Positions 7,458 through 15,905 of a stretch of DNA of 44,158 nt are shown here, one piece after another. Position 1 is the first letter of the stretch; every line of letters starts with the position of its first letter. A program made the translations under genes and the position numbers. The notes beneath the pieces were generated by a model. It was not told the DNA's origin. It made no database searches and saw only the letters and a list, made by a program, of their open reading frames with translations. Source of the DNA: Candidatus Methanoperedens nitratireducens (GTDB lineage Archaea; Halobacteriota; Methanosarcinia; Methanosarcinales; Methanoperedenaceae); assembly GCA_020724545.1 (NCBI GenBank), contig DYGR01000025.1, positions 1 through 44,158 on the forward strand, written 5' to 3'.

Positions 7458-8936
7458 CTATCCCTTTGCCACTCCCATCGGCATGACCTTTACCACCTTC
7501 CGTGCTATACCCAGCTGATGAACCACATCCACGACTTCCTCACTTGATTTGTATACTGAGGGGGCTTCTTCAGCTATCACGGAGGGCCGGGTTGCCATCA
7601 CAGATATACCTCTGGCTGCCAGTTCTTTTTGTATGGTCTCACCATCGAACGCTTTCAGCGCCTGTGCCCGGCTTGAGACCCTGCCTGCACCATGACATGC
7701 GCTTCCAAATGTGAGCTCCATTGCCCTGTATGTTCCGTGCAGTACGAACGAGGGTGTACCCATGCTGCCCGGGATGAGGACAGGCTGGCCTACTCCTCTG
7801 TAGGATCGCGGGATATCGGGATGACCCGGCGGGAAGGCCCTTGTTGCTCCTTTTCTGTGTACGTAGACCATCTTTTTCTCTCCATCTACAGTATGCTCCT
7901 CAAGCTTAGCAACGTTGTGTGCCACATCATAGACAAGATTCATACCCAGGTCATCCATATCGCGCCCGAAGAACTTAGTAAACACCTCCCTTACCCAGTG
8001 GGTTATGACCTGCCTGTTTGCCCATGCGTAGTTCGCACCCGCTGCCATGGCCTTGAAATAGTTCTGTCCTTCTGTTGATTCAGCAGGTGCGCAGGCAAGC
8101 TGCTTATCAGGCAGGACTATGCCATATTTGCGCGCCGCGTTCTCAAGAATCCTGAGGTTGTCATCACATATCTGGTGCCCCGCGCCTCGCGAGCCGCAGT
8201 GAATCATGACCGTGACCTGCCCTTTATGAAGCCCGAATACCTCTGCAGCCTCTTCATCATATACTTCATCAACATACTGCACCTCAAGGAAATGGTTGCC
8301 GCTTCCGAGTGTCCCGAACTGGGGTTTGCCCCTGCTCCTTGCTCTATTGCCCACTTTTGAGGGGTCAGCGGCTTTCATGAAGCCGTTCTCCTCGCAGTGT
8401 TCAAGATCTTCCTTCACACCGTACCCGCTTTCCACAGCCCATTTCGCACCGTGAAGAAGCGCATCTGTCAGTTCCCTATCAGAGGCGCGAAGCTTACTCT
8501 TTGAGCCCACGCCTGAGGGGATACCTCTGAAAAGAAGCTCAATCAACTCCTTAATCCCCGGGCGCACTTCCTTAAGTGAGAGATCTGTCCTGATTATCCG
8601 AACACCGCAGTTGATATCGTATCCCACGCCTCCCGGGCTGATTATCCCGGTATTCCTGTCAAAAGCTGCTACCCCGCCGATAGGAAACCCGTATCCTGAG
8701 TGTGCATCAGGCATGGCCATGGCATGTCCCTGGATGCCTGGAAGTGTTGCCACGCTGGCTGTCTGCTCAAGTGTATCGCGCTCAAGGTTCGCAAGCAATT
8801 TTGAGGATACGAATATACGGCCAGGCACCCTCATCCCGGGTTTGTAGCTCGTGGGTATATCCCAGGAGTAATCATTTACTTTTGTAACAAGGGCTGCAAC
8901 ATCTTTATTAACATCTTTATTAATCACGTTTGGCAT
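7458..8936 (-). CDS. rtcB: tRNA-splicing RNA ligase RtcB
   Basis: A 492-residue 3'-phosphate/5'-hydroxyl RNA ligase that joins archaeal tRNA halves after intron removal, using GTP and Mn. Family motifs are intact: 'AMPDAHSGYGFPIGGVAA' (residues 74-91), the metal-binding 'GVGYDINCGVR' (103-113, Cys110), 'IHCGSRGAGHQI' and 'HRKGATRAFPPG'. There is no intein, although rtcB genes often carry one in archaea. A GGGAGATAACC ribosome-binding site precedes the ATG at 8936. It is a stand-alone gene divergent from mfnF. Confidence 0.97.
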   Translation of the reverse strand: MPNVINKDVNKDVAALVTKVNDYSWDIPTSYKPGMRVPGRIFVSSKLLANLERDTLEQTASVATLPGIQGHAMAMPDAHSGYGFPIGGVAAFDRNTGIISPGGVGYDINCGVRIIRTDLSLKEVRPGIKELIELLFRGIPSGVGSKSKLRASDRELTDALLHGAKWAVESGYGVKEDLEHCEENGFMKAADPSKVGNRARSRGKPQFGTLGSGNHFLEVQYVDEVYDEEAAEVFGLHKGQVTVMIHCGSRGAGHQICDDNLRILENAARKYGIVLPDKQLACAPAESTEGQNYFKAMAAGANYAWANRQVITHWVREVFTKFFGRDMDDLGMNLVYDVAHNVAKLEEHTVDGEKKMVYVHRKGATRAFPPGHPDIPRSYRGVGQPVLIPGSMGTPSFVLHGTYRAMELTFGSACHGAGRVSSRAQALKAFDGETIQKELAARGISVMATRPSVIAEEAPSVYKSSEEVVDVVHQLGIARKVVKVMPMGVAKG

Positions 8937-9040
8937 GGTTATCTCCCAGTAGTTAGATTTCTGGTATTAATTAATGTGCAAGGCTATTAACCTTGGTGCA
9001 GTGTCAGAACAAAACCCTTTTTAACTTATTCATCTAACTT

Positions 9041-10012
9041 ATGCCTATGATTCTCGGTATCGACATTGGCGGCGCGAACACCAAGGTAGCATCCTGTGAC
9101 GGCAGGATCGTTGAACTGCATTATATTCCCCTGTGGAAGAACACCACACTTCCAGGCATGCTTCTTGATATCTCTGAGCGCTTAGAACCAGAGAAAGCAG
9201 GGGTAGTGATAACTGGCGAGCTCTCAGACTGCTTTACTGATAAAGAGACAGGACTTTCTTATATTATAGATGCTTCAAACAATGCCTTCAGGGATGCCTG
9301 GTACCTTGATATTAATGGGGTTTTCACGAAGCAAAAAAAATGCGATCTTGCAGCCGCCAACTGGATGGCATCCTCCATGATTGCAGGAGAGGATTTTGGA
9401 AATAGCATCTTCGTGGATATAGGCTCAACGACCGCAGATATAATACCGATCAAGAATGGCAAACCTCTGGCAGGAAAAACAGACTTTGAGCGCTTAAAGA
9501 ACGGAGAGCTTGTATATACAGGTGTGCTTCGAACAAATATAGCGACTATTCTTGATAAAGTCAAGCTAAGTGGCGGAGTTTCGCTCATATCATCAGAACT
9601 TTTTGCTATAACTGCTGATGCATATCTTGTTCTTGGGATTATCTCCCCGGGGGATTACACATGCGACACCCCGGATGGGGCGGGAAAGGAGATAATCGAT
9701 GCAAGAAGGAGGCTTGCCCGTGTTGTATGCGCCGATCTTGCCCAGATAGAAGAGGATACGCTGGTTTTGATAGCACAGCAGGTTATGGAAAAGCAGGTTG
9801 AGGATATAGCAGCTTCAATTCAGGATGTTGCCAGTCGGCATGATTTAGATCATATAGTAGCATGTGGTATTGGTGAGTTCATGGCCAAAAAAGCTGCTGA
9901 TGAGCTTGGATTCGAAATCGCTCTTATCTCAGAGCGATATGGAGGGGAGATATCTAAGGTATTCCCTGCATATGCTGTTGCGCGGCTACTTAGCGAAAGC
10001 TGCAACTCCTGA
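9041..10012 (+). CDS. mfnF: MfnF, (aminomethyl)furan-tyramine condensing enzyme of methanofuran synthesis
   Basis: A 323-residue ASKHA-fold protein of the COG1548 'H4MPT-linked C1 transfer pathway' family. MfnF condenses 5-(aminomethyl)-3-furanmethanol diphosphate with the tyramine unit to build the methanofuran core. The first phosphate loop 'LGIDIGGANTKVASC' and the second 'FVDIGSTTADIIPIKNGKP' are clear. There is no Shine-Dalgarno sequence and an AT-rich element lies about 25 bases upstream, so the mRNA may be leaderless. The true start could be either ATG (9041 or 9047). It is convergent with pheT, four bases away. Its presence ties the organism to methanofuran-dependent C1 metabolism. 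Confidence 0.9.
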   Translation: MPMILGIDIGGANTKVASCDGRIVELHYIPLWKNTTLPGMLLDISERLEPEKAGVVITGELSDCFTDKETGLSYIIDASNNAFRDAWYLDINGVFTKQKKCDLAAANWMASSMIAGEDFGNSIFVDIGSTTADIIPIKNGKPLAGKTDFERLKNGELVYTGVLRTNIATILDKVKLSGGVSLISSELFAITADAYLVLGIISPGDYTCDTPDGAGKEIIDARRRLARVVCADLAQIEEDTLVLIAQQVMEKQVEDIAASIQDVASRHDLDHIVACGIGEFMAKKAADELGFEIALISERYGGEISKVFPAYAVARLLSESCNS

Positions 10013-10016
10013 TGGG

Positions 10017-11615
10017 CTATAATTCTATCTCCAGACCGATAATCGGATGCTCCAGTCCAAAGTTTGATATGACCTCAGGGTGCAGCTCACCAAACACTCC
10101 TGCCCTCTCACCTCTTATCATGATATCTGCACGCCTGTCTTCAATGAATGCCGGGTCGCTCGATTCTACAACCTCATATTCAATGCTTCTTTCTCTCATC
10201 ACAGCATCCACCACAGCCTGTATCTCAGTAAAATTGGCCTGAGGATGGATGGCGACAGCCCCGAGATGCTGTACTGTCCTGCAGTCCGTGACCACCTCGC
10301 CCACCTCGAAGATTCGCTGAGGGAGCTCACGGTGCCTGTTGATTGACAGTATCTCAAGAAGGTTGGGCAGGATGGCAGGGCGCACGATGGTATGTTCTTC
10401 GCTTATAGGATACAGGATATGGGTAACATTCTTGATCCTTTCCCTGCGCATAATATCGAACTGGATGCGCTCACTGGTGAGAGTGAATGGCATTACCTCA
10501 GAGTAACCCAGTCCCACCATTATCTCACGGATTGCTTCCTTTAGTCTTGATATGGGATGGGCATTGCCGATCGTGGAAGTGGATGGGAACTCTGGCTTGA
10601 TTTTATCAAAACCATAGCCTATGGCAAGATCCTCGATCAGATCCCATGTGTGAAGTATATCCGAGCGGTAGGCCGGGACCGATACCTCAATGTTGCTCCC
10701 TGATACAATGGCTCCGTATCTCATCCTCTCAAGGCAGTGAATAATTTCTTTATCCTCAAGCCTGATTCCGAGAAGTTCCTCAACTTCACTTATTTTCAGT
10801 TCCATGATCCCGGGCTCGATCCCGGGGGTCTGCATCCTGCCGTCGATGGTGACGGATTCGATCCTGCCTCCGCGCTCTGCAAGTGATGTCACCACGATGT
10901 TCAGGGCAACTGACACGGACGGGTCAAGGCCTGTGACCTCGATAAACAGATCTTTTGTGTCTTCTGTTACTCTTGTAAGTTCGCCGTTGATAATGGGTGG
11001 GAATGAGAGTATATTATCCTCTGCATCAAGAATAAGCGGATATTTATCGAATTTTTCAAGGATATAGGCAAATTTAATACCTTTCGGGTGTTTTTCAAGT
11101 ATCTCCCTCATTGTCATCGGCTCTGTGAAGTCAAGAGGTATGAATTTGAAATTCGGGTCCTGTGCGATATACCGAAAAGGCGGTTTTATTCTTCCAAGGT
11201 CGTGAACTCCGATTGATACTTTTTTGCGGTTCCTCCCCACTGCCCAGTGGAGGGACTCCTGGAGCGACATGAGCGATTCAATGCTGCGGGAATTGAACCT
11301 GATTCCGCGTATTACTGCGCAGGCAAGGTATGGGCGGATCTTCTCAATCTCTCTGTCTTTTATAATGCTGATATCTGATGGTGTTAAACTGAACTTGCGC
11401 AACCCGGTCTCGATATCAAGGAACCCCCTGATTGCACGCGCCACGCCCTCTGTGCTGTAGAGATCAGGTCTGTTAGGGAAGAATTCGATATCAACATGGT
11501 CTTCCTCGATCCGTTCTATATCGCACCCCATCATCGGAATGCGCTTAATGATAACATCTTTATCGACCCCTGAGAGTTCCTCAAGGTCATCATAGTATAA
11601 TGTAATAACAGGCAT
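10017..11615 (-). CDS. pheT: Phenylalanyl-tRNA synthetase beta subunit
   Basis: A 532-residue archaeal-type beta subunit (the alpha2-beta2 enzyme charges tRNA-Phe). The N-terminal '[16 protein letters not shown]' is typical of the shorter archaeal/eukaryotic form that lacks the bacterial tRNA-binding extension. A B3/4 editing domain lies in the first half ('[20 protein letters not shown]') and a B5 domain near residues 270-345, followed by the class II-like core. No pheS lies next to it in this window. No frame damage is visible. Confidence 0.95.
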   Translation of the reverse strand: MPVITLYYDDLEELSGVDKDVIIKRIPMMGCDIERIEEDHVDIEFFPNRPDLYSTEGVARAIRGFLDIETGLRKFSLTPSDISIIKDREIEKIRPYLACAVIRGIRFNSRSIESLMSLQESLHWAVGRNRKKVSIGVHDLGRIKPPFRYIAQDPNFKFIPLDFTEPMTMREILEKHPKGIKFAYILEKFDKYPLILDAEDNILSFPPIINGELTRVTEDTKDLFIEVTGLDPSVSVALNIVVTSLAERGGRIESVTIDGRMQTPGIEPGIMELKISEVEELLGIRLEDKEIIHCLERMRYGAIVSGSNIEVSVPAYRSDILHTWDLIEDLAIGYGFDKIKPEFPSTSTIGNAHPISRLKEAIREIMVGLGYSEVMPFTLTSERIQFDIMRRERIKNVTHILYPISEEHTIVRPAILPNLLEILSINRHRELPQRIFEVGEVVTDCRTVQHLGAVAIHPQANFTEIQAVVDAVMRERSIEYEVVESSDPAFIEDRRADIMIRGERAGVFGELHPEVISNFGLEHPIIGLEIEL

Positions 11616-11687
11616 TTTAATCGTCTGAAAAATGATTAGAAGATATATTAATTTTCTGTATTACACGAAGAAGTTACTTTCACCAGA

Positions 11688-11832
11688 GTTGAGACCTCTC
11701 CCTTCTTTCGGCGGGAGATTCCAGCGTTCATATAACCTCTCTGCGGCTCTCATCTTCATAGAATGTATCTCGGATTACATCATCCGCAGCCTCAGTTACA
11801 GTCGCTACTGGTTTAACGGGCGATCCGCTCTG
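11688..11832 (-). repeat. Dispersed repeat, copy 1 (truncated)
   Basis: About 145 bases closely match 43900-44039. Both begin GTTGAGACCTCTCC and share the 3' block ending in CGATCCGCTCTG. Differences include a few indels in the middle. Read on the minus strand, both copies keep a frame containing 'SGSPVKPVATVTEA', a 'DDVIR' stretch and a stop in TTATATGA. After 11832 this copy is joined directly to unrelated sequence, whereas copy 2 continues to the window edge, so copy 1 is a truncated remnant. The element class is unresolved. Confidence 0.7.
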
Positions 11833-11891
11833 GCTATATCAAGGGAGCTTGTTTCTATATCAACACATTTAGCTAGAAATGCTGAGTATAA

Positions 11892-12389
11892 GTCAAGGAC
11901 GAATACACCTTCGACTTCCTTGAACTGGGCGATGAATATAGCGAGCGCCAGCTTGAACAGGCTGCACTTTCGAGGATCGAGCCGTTCCTTCGCGAGATGG
12001 GAGGATTGTTTTCTTTCATCGGCAGCCAGTACCGCCTTGAGATCGGCGATAAAGAGTATTTCATCGACCTTTTGCTATATCACCGCCGCCTGAAGTGTCT
12101 TGTGGCTCTGGAACTGAAGGTAGGGGAATTTATCCCTGAATATGTTGGCAAGATGCAGTTTTACCTGGCTGCGCTGGATGATATGGCAAGAATGGATGAT
12201 GAAAATCCATCGATAGGCATCATACTCTGTAAATCAAAAGACAAAACTATAGTGGAATCCGCCCTCCGGGAATCGAATAAGCCTATCGGCGTGGCTGCGT
12301 ATCGCATGGTTACAACCTTGCCGAAGGAATTGAGGGGGCAGCTTCCCGCGCCGGAGCAGATTGCGAAGCTGATGGAGGATGTGGAGTGA
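11892..12389 (+). pseudogene. C-terminal fragment of DUF1016 (YhcG) PD-(D/E)xK nuclease
   Basis: About 165 codons match the C-terminal domain of DUF1016 proteins: 'YTFDFLELGDEYSERQLEQA', 'EPFLREMGG', 'FSFIGSQYRLEIGDKEYFID', 'LLLYHRRLKCLVALELKVGE', then 'IGIILCKSKDKTIVESAL'. The PD-(D/E)xK catalytic residues (Asp in YFIDLLLY, Glu and Lys in ALELK) survive. The N-terminal half of the family (another 180 or so residues) is missing: a stop (11889-11891) precedes the fragment, and the dispersed repeat lies 56 bases upstream. The ATG at 11997 could still express the nuclease domain alone, but a broken gene is more likely. Confidence 0.75.
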
Positions 12390-12762
12390 TGCAAATTTGC
12401 CAGACGGAGTCTATCGAATCTAAATCTGCAAAATCGGAAAGTGCATTTCAAAAATCCTGATTATCTGGAGTGAAGGGCAGGATGGTTATCTCCTATTAAT
12501 TTTCTCTAGCGTCTCTGATTTTCCAGAGGAAATAGGGGTGAGCTATACAGATGCTCATAACAGAATGGAAAAATGGCTAAAAAATTTCAATATTAACTGG
12601 CATGATGAATTGTTATAACCAAATAGCGCTGGGTGAATTTTATGATTTATAATCATTACAATTAGTTACTATTGTCAACATGATAATTTATTTTCCAACA
12701 GAAATAAAGGGGTTGAATAATAAGGGATAAAATTAATCATTTGCAGACCTATGATATTTCGA
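12390..12762. other. Intergenic stretch with an orphan coding fragment
   Basis: No intact gene. A plus-strand frame at 12424-12618 lacks a good start but reads as plausible protein, containing 'DGYLLLIFSSVSDFPEE' and 'HNRMEKWLKNFNINWHDELL' before a TAA. It may be the tail of another truncated gene next to the DUF1016 fragment. I do not recognise the family. The rest, up to the 3' end of the prenyltransferase gene, is AT-rich and featureless. Confidence 0.35.
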
Positions 12763-13416
12763 TTACTTCCCGAACCTGCGCTGTCGTTTCTGAAAATCCC
12801 GAAGAGCCCTTAAGAAATCCACCTTTCGGAAATCCAGCCAGTTCACGTCAGTAAAATACAGCTCAGAATAAACCGCCTGCCATATTAGGAAATCTATCAA
12901 TCTCTTGCCGCCTGCACGAATTACAAGATCAGGCTCAAATTTAAACAACAGATGGGATTCGATTACGTCTTCATTAATGTCCTCAGGATTTAGATTATTA
13001 TCTTCAATTTTTTTCATTATCTCTTTAATCGCCCATGTTAGTTCATACCTTCCACTGTACCCCAGCGAAATATCAAGCCTCATCCCCTTATCCTCATATT
13101 TCTTTATCTCCCTGTCCCACCGTGTAATCACATTGATATTGCGCGTTATTTCACAGAGTACTGGTGGTATCTCCTCAGATAGCTTTAAACATATCTTTCT
13201 ACTGAGTTCAGCATTGACCTCGATTATACTGATATATATAGTCACGATACTTATCCCCATCTCTTTACACCATGAGCTAAAAGATTTAAGTTTATTAAAA
13301 TTATTATCAGCCAGAAGATCACTCTCTGCAAGCGCAAGGACAATATGCTTCGGTATTTCCTGGTTTTTTATTGAATTCTGAAGTTTCCATTCGTATAGTC
13401 TTAACATCAGTGCCAT
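12763..13416 (-). CDS. Divergent cis-prenyltransferase subunit (UppS family, NgBR-like)
   Basis: A 217-residue member of the undecaprenyl/dolichyl diphosphate synthase family. The C-terminal half is unmistakable: 'DLVIRAGGKRLIDFLIWQ', 'YSELYFTDVNWLDF', 'FLRALRDFQKRQRRFG'. The N-terminal catalytic motif 'HVAxIMDGNxRW', which supplies the Mg-binding Asp, is replaced by 'KHIVLALAESDLLADNN', so this chain should not be active alone. Catalytically degenerate subunits (Nus1/NgBR in eukaryotes, and as I recall a heteromeric enzyme in Methanosarcina mazei) pair with an active partner to make the polyprenyl carrier for N-glycosylation. The active partner is not in this window. Confidence 0.85.
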   Translation of the reverse strand: MALMLRLYEWKLQNSIKNQEIPKHIVLALAESDLLADNNFNKLKSFSSWCKEMGISIVTIYISIIEVNAELSRKICLKLSEEIPPVLCEITRNINVITRWDREIKKYEDKGMRLDISLGYSGRYELTWAIKEIMKKIEDNNLNPEDINEDVIESHLLFKFEPDLVIRAGGKRLIDFLIWQAVYSELYFTDVNWLDFRKVDFLRALRDFQKRQRRFGK

Positions 13417-13476
13417 GACCTTTTATTGAAATGGAGAGGATAAAGTATTTGCCTATTAGCATTGATTCTGAGTAAG

Positions 13477-14832
13477 ATGAACTTGATACAGGAATATAAG
13501 AGGCAGAGTATCTATATTCTTTTTGGATTTATTGCATTCCTATTTCCATTTTTCGATATATCTTATTTTTTACTGGCATTCTTTGGTGGAGCGCTCCTTC
13601 TCTCAAGGATCTCACCACGATCACCTGTTTTTACTATACTTGCCCGTGAACCCGATATCAAAGCAGGGAAACTCGTTGGCCTGATTCACCTTTTCTTTAC
13701 CATGGCCGCACTTTTTTTGATAGGCCTGATATTTGAACTCGATAAATTTCCATTATTCATAATAGGCGCAGCCTTCGCAATTACAACATTCGGGGACGGT
13801 ATAGCCAATATTATAAACATCCATGAGAAAGCAAAAAATAACAAAAATGAGAATAACATCAAGATATGTTCCGCAAAATCAAGCATTGCATTTTTAATCT
13901 CAGGTAGTGTTTATGCATTCCTTATCGGGATATGGATATCTGATTTTACCCTGAATGAATCTTACAGCATGATCTTTTTTCTTGCCGTGATCGGTGCTAT
14001 TACCGGGGCATTTCTTGAATCGATAACAGTGGATGAGGACAACATCACCGTTCCGCTTGGCTCGGCAATGACAATGTGGCTATTCTATGCATTCAGCTAC
14101 AGCTATGATGTGGGTATATTATACCTCATCAAAGTACTTGTTTTTGCATTTGTGCTCGGATACCTTGCCTACAGGGTACGTATTGCCGATATCTCTGCAA
14201 TGCTGAGTGCCACACTGCTCGGAGTCGTGATTATTATATCCAGCGATGTCCTCTGGTTCTCTATTCTTCTTGCGTTCTTTCTTCTGGGTGGCCTGTTTAC
14301 CCGCTACAAATACAGTTATAAACTGGCGTACGGTACAGCAGAAGCAAAAGGCGGTGTTCGTGGATATAAGAACGTCTTTAGCAATTCCCTGGCCGCTCTT
14401 TCTCTGGCCGTGGCGTATAAAGTCTTTCCATCTCACGGCCTGATCCTGTTATCTGCTTATCTCGGTTCAATCGCCACTGCTACAGGCGATACACTGGCAA
14501 GCGAGATAGGACAGACCTACAGAGGAGAGCCGAGGATGATCACAACATTGAAAAAAACACGGACAGGTGTTGACGGCGCTGTTTCAACTCTTGGTGAGCT
14601 GGCTGCTCTCTTCGGGGCAGGAGTTATCGCGCTTCTGTCATTCTTACTCATACAGCAGGATACAGGCATTGTAATTGCCGTTATAGCAGGAGGTTTTATA
14701 GGTACAAACATCGATAGTGTACTTGGAGCCACACTCCAGCAGAGGGGTTACCTTACAAATAATGGTGTCAACCTTCTGGCTACGATATCAGGAGCCATTA
14801 TATCCGGTATGATCTATTCAGCGGGCTCGTAG
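13477..14832 (+). CDS. DUF92 membrane protein, possible prenyl-phosphate kinase (VTE6-like)
   Basis: A 451-residue polytopic membrane protein from the ATG at 13477; a TTG at 13462 is also in frame. The C-terminal half is the DUF92/TIGR00297 domain ('GSIATATGDTLASEIGQTY', 'VDGAVSTLGELAALFGAG', 'GFIGTNIDSVLGATLQQ'). The N-terminal half (about 1-200) resembles the CDP-diglyceride synthetase/dolichol kinase-like fold, with 'FGDGIANIINI'. The plant DUF92 member VTE6 phosphorylates phytyl phosphate, so a prenyl-phosphate kinase role in lipid recycling is a reasonable inference. It is divergent from the cis-prenyltransferase gene. Its stop codon TAG (14830-14832) lies inside the tRNA gene that follows. 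Confidence 0.85.
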   Translation: MNLIQEYKRQSIYILFGFIAFLFPFFDISYFLLAFFGGALLLSRISPRSPVFTILAREPDIKAGKLVGLIHLFFTMAALFLIGLIFELDKFPLFIIGAAFAITTFGDGIANIINIHEKAKNNKNENNIKICSAKSSIAFLISGSVYAFLIGIWISDFTLNESYSMIFFLAVIGAITGAFLESITVDEDNITVPLGSAMTMWLFYAFSYSYDVGILYLIKVLVFAFVLGYLAYRVRIADISAMLSATLLGVVIIISSDVLWFSILLAFFLLGGLFTRYKYSYKLAYGTAEAKGGVRGYKNVFSNSLAALSLAVAYKVFPSHGLILLSAYLGSIATATGDTLASEIGQTYRGEPRMITTLKKTRTGVDGAVSTLGELAALFGAGVIALLSFLLIQQDTGIVIAVIAGGFIGTNIDSVLGATLQQRGYLTNNGVNLLATISGAIISGMIYSAGS

Positions 14833-14896
14833 TATAGTCCGGATAGTACATTGGCCTCCGGAGCCTAGGACCTGGGTTCAAATCCCAGCGAGCCCG
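14823..14896 (+). tRNA. tRNA-Arg (anticodon CCG)
   Basis: The acceptor stem pairs GGGCTCG (14823-14829) with CGAGCCC (14889-14895), followed by discriminator G. The D-stem GTAT/GTAC flanks a GG-containing loop. The anticodon loop is CTCCGGA with T33 and anticodon CCG, decoding CGG. The T-arm is CTGGG-TTCAAAT-CCCAG. There is one T-T mismatch in the anticodon stem (second pair). No CCA is encoded and no intron is present. The first ten bases overlap the end of the DUF92 gene, so tRNA processing must cut that mRNA. Confidence 0.88.
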
Positions 14897-14916
14897 TATC
14901 CTGTTAATCAGGATGC
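14896..14916 (+). terminator. Hairpin after tRNA-Arg
   Basis: ATCCTG-TTAAT-CAGGAT forms a six-pair stem, extended by T-G and G-C pairs, directly after the tRNA and just before the 3' end of the opposing small gene. It could serve as a shared 3'-end structure. Archaeal termination does not require hairpins, so this is a weak call. Confidence 0.35.
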
Positions 14917-14921
14917 GATCC

Positions 14922-15032
14922 TCAATGAATAACAACAATGGACTCAATTAAGAGAAGTACTGCCAGCACTACGCCTGTAACTGATATGCATGCCCACGCA
15001 ATATAGCCGGGTAATAATGATAAAGAGTTCAT
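14922..15032 (-). CDS. Single-span membrane microprotein (36 residues)
   Basis: A minus-strand ORF of 36 codons plus stop. It starts 'MNSLSLLPGYIAWACISVTG' and continues with a hydrophobic stretch rich in Val and Leu, then 'IESIVVIH'. It is predicted to be a single transmembrane helix with a short N-terminal segment. A GGGTGAGG Shine-Dalgarno sequence lies just before the ATG and a CTATAAAA TATA box (15079-15086, minus strand) about 45 bases upstream, so both expression signals are present. Nothing in the sequence shows its function. It could be an accessory subunit of a membrane complex, or chance. Confidence 0.5.
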   Translation of the reverse strand: MNSLSLLPGYIAWACISVTGVVLAVLLLIESIVVIH

Positions 15033-15600
15033 TTCCTCACCCGGATATCAGGATGAGGTGTATAAAGATAAATTTTTCCTATAAAATGAACCCATCCAAT
15101 AATTCCAACTTTTCAAATTGGATGTGTTCTGATCTCACCGTAGAGGGCGCAAAGAACGCAAAGCATAGCAATATTAATCTTTGCGCCCTTTGCGATCTGG
15201 TATGAAACGCTCATGAGCGAGTGCTCATGCATAAAGCATGAAAGACCGTAACGCTTAAACATATAGGTTTAATTACAAGATAAGCATCAAAATTTAGGTA
15301 CTGGATTGCTGGAATCTATATTTTTGCATATTGACTGCTTACCGGGGATGAGGATTAATCTGTGCTCGTCTGTGTTTGCATAATCCTGAGGTTGTCCACC
15401 AAGCCCATAGCAACCTCTTTTAAAATATTCAATGATTCCTCCTATCTGCGTTTATCTGCGTTAATCTGCGGTTTATAATTTCCTGAAAGCATAATGGGAA
15501 AGAGCTACTGAAACGTTGAATAATGCTTAAACTTTTGTAAAAGTTATAAGAATTTTAGCGGATGGTCTCCACATAGACGAAAATACCTAAGTTTGATAAC
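15033..15600. other. Gene-free stretch with interspersed short repeats
   Basis: No coding region is supported. It holds the TATA box of the microprotein (15079-15086), an inverted repeat GGGCGCAAAG (15145-15154) / CTTTGCGCCC (15179-15188), and the tandem ATCTGCG repeat at 15441-15475 described separately. The 'GCAAAG..CGCAAAG' and 'TCTGCG' motifs are of a type scattered between genes in many prokaryotic genomes. The rest is AT-rich without recognisable signals. Confidence 0.5.
15441..15475. repeat. Three 10-base tandem repeats ending ATCTGCG
   Basis: Three successive 10-base units (15441, 15451, 15461) each end in ATCTGCG and are followed by GTTT. The same motif family with the same 10-base phase occurs as an inverted pair at 41555-41626. 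A looser relative ('ATCTGTGCTCGTCTGTGTTTG') lies just upstream near 15357. Confidence 0.7.
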
Positions 15601-15623
15601 CTGTTCTCCGAAATCAACTATCA

Positions 15624-15710
15624 TATTATGCAGTCCTGCCCAGAATATCCAATCATTTTAGTATTCAGGCACCAGCCCAGCCATACCCTCAGTTTCCTGA
15701 AAGCGCTCAT
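15624..15710 (-). pseudogene. Fragment related to the N-terminus of the downstream-strand DUF1673-like gene
   Basis: A 28-codon minus-strand frame starts 'MSAFRKLRVWLGWCLNTK'. The 'W-x-GWCxNT' signature matches 'MMGWCPNTA' at the start of the gene at 15906-17219. Its ATG overlaps the stop of the preceding fragment (ATGA), the same coupling seen for the larger gene. It looks like the remains of a duplicated locus. Confidence 0.45.
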
Positions 15711-15862
15711 TCAAGTTTCCCCTTTACTATCTTTACAAACTCCTCAGGGTTCCGGGTAGTAAGCACCAGTCGCCTGAAGAAGCCGCTTTTCTTTTCAATC
15801 TCAACCGCACTCTTGCGCATGCTGACAAAAGCAAGCCTCCTTCCCCACAACGCCGCTGCTTA
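15707..15862 (-). pseudogene. C-terminal remnant of an unidentified small protein
   Basis: A minus-strand frame reads 'SAVEIEKKSGFFRRLVLTTR' then 'NPEEFVKIVKGKLE' and a stop. This resembles the last strand and C-terminal helix of PH-like (bacterial PH/YdbT-type) domains. The region upstream (near 15870-15820) carries an ATG with a GGAGATAG ribosome-binding site in a different frame, so a frameshift or deletion has removed most of the domain. Confidence 0.4.
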
Positions 15863-15905
15863 TAGGCATTCTATCTCCTTTAAATTGAATTGTGCATATC
15901 ATCGT

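Noticed and set aside
7502-8887. Plus-strand frames opposite rtcB, some with Cys-rich stretches
   Set aside because: Antisense to an intact, highly conserved gene; composition explained by rtcB codon usage.
12905-13381. 158-codon plus-strand frame opposite the cis-prenyltransferase gene
   Set aside because: Ser/Ile-rich antisense frame with no start signals; the opposite strand has clear UppS motifs.
14830-14832. TAG as a pyrrolysine codon
   Set aside because: TAG ends many core genes here (S4e, S14, S5, SecY) at the expected lengths, so it is a normal stop.
15441-15475. Possible CRISPR array
   Set aside because: Units are 10 bases with no spacers; there is no repeat-spacer pattern or cas gene in the window.
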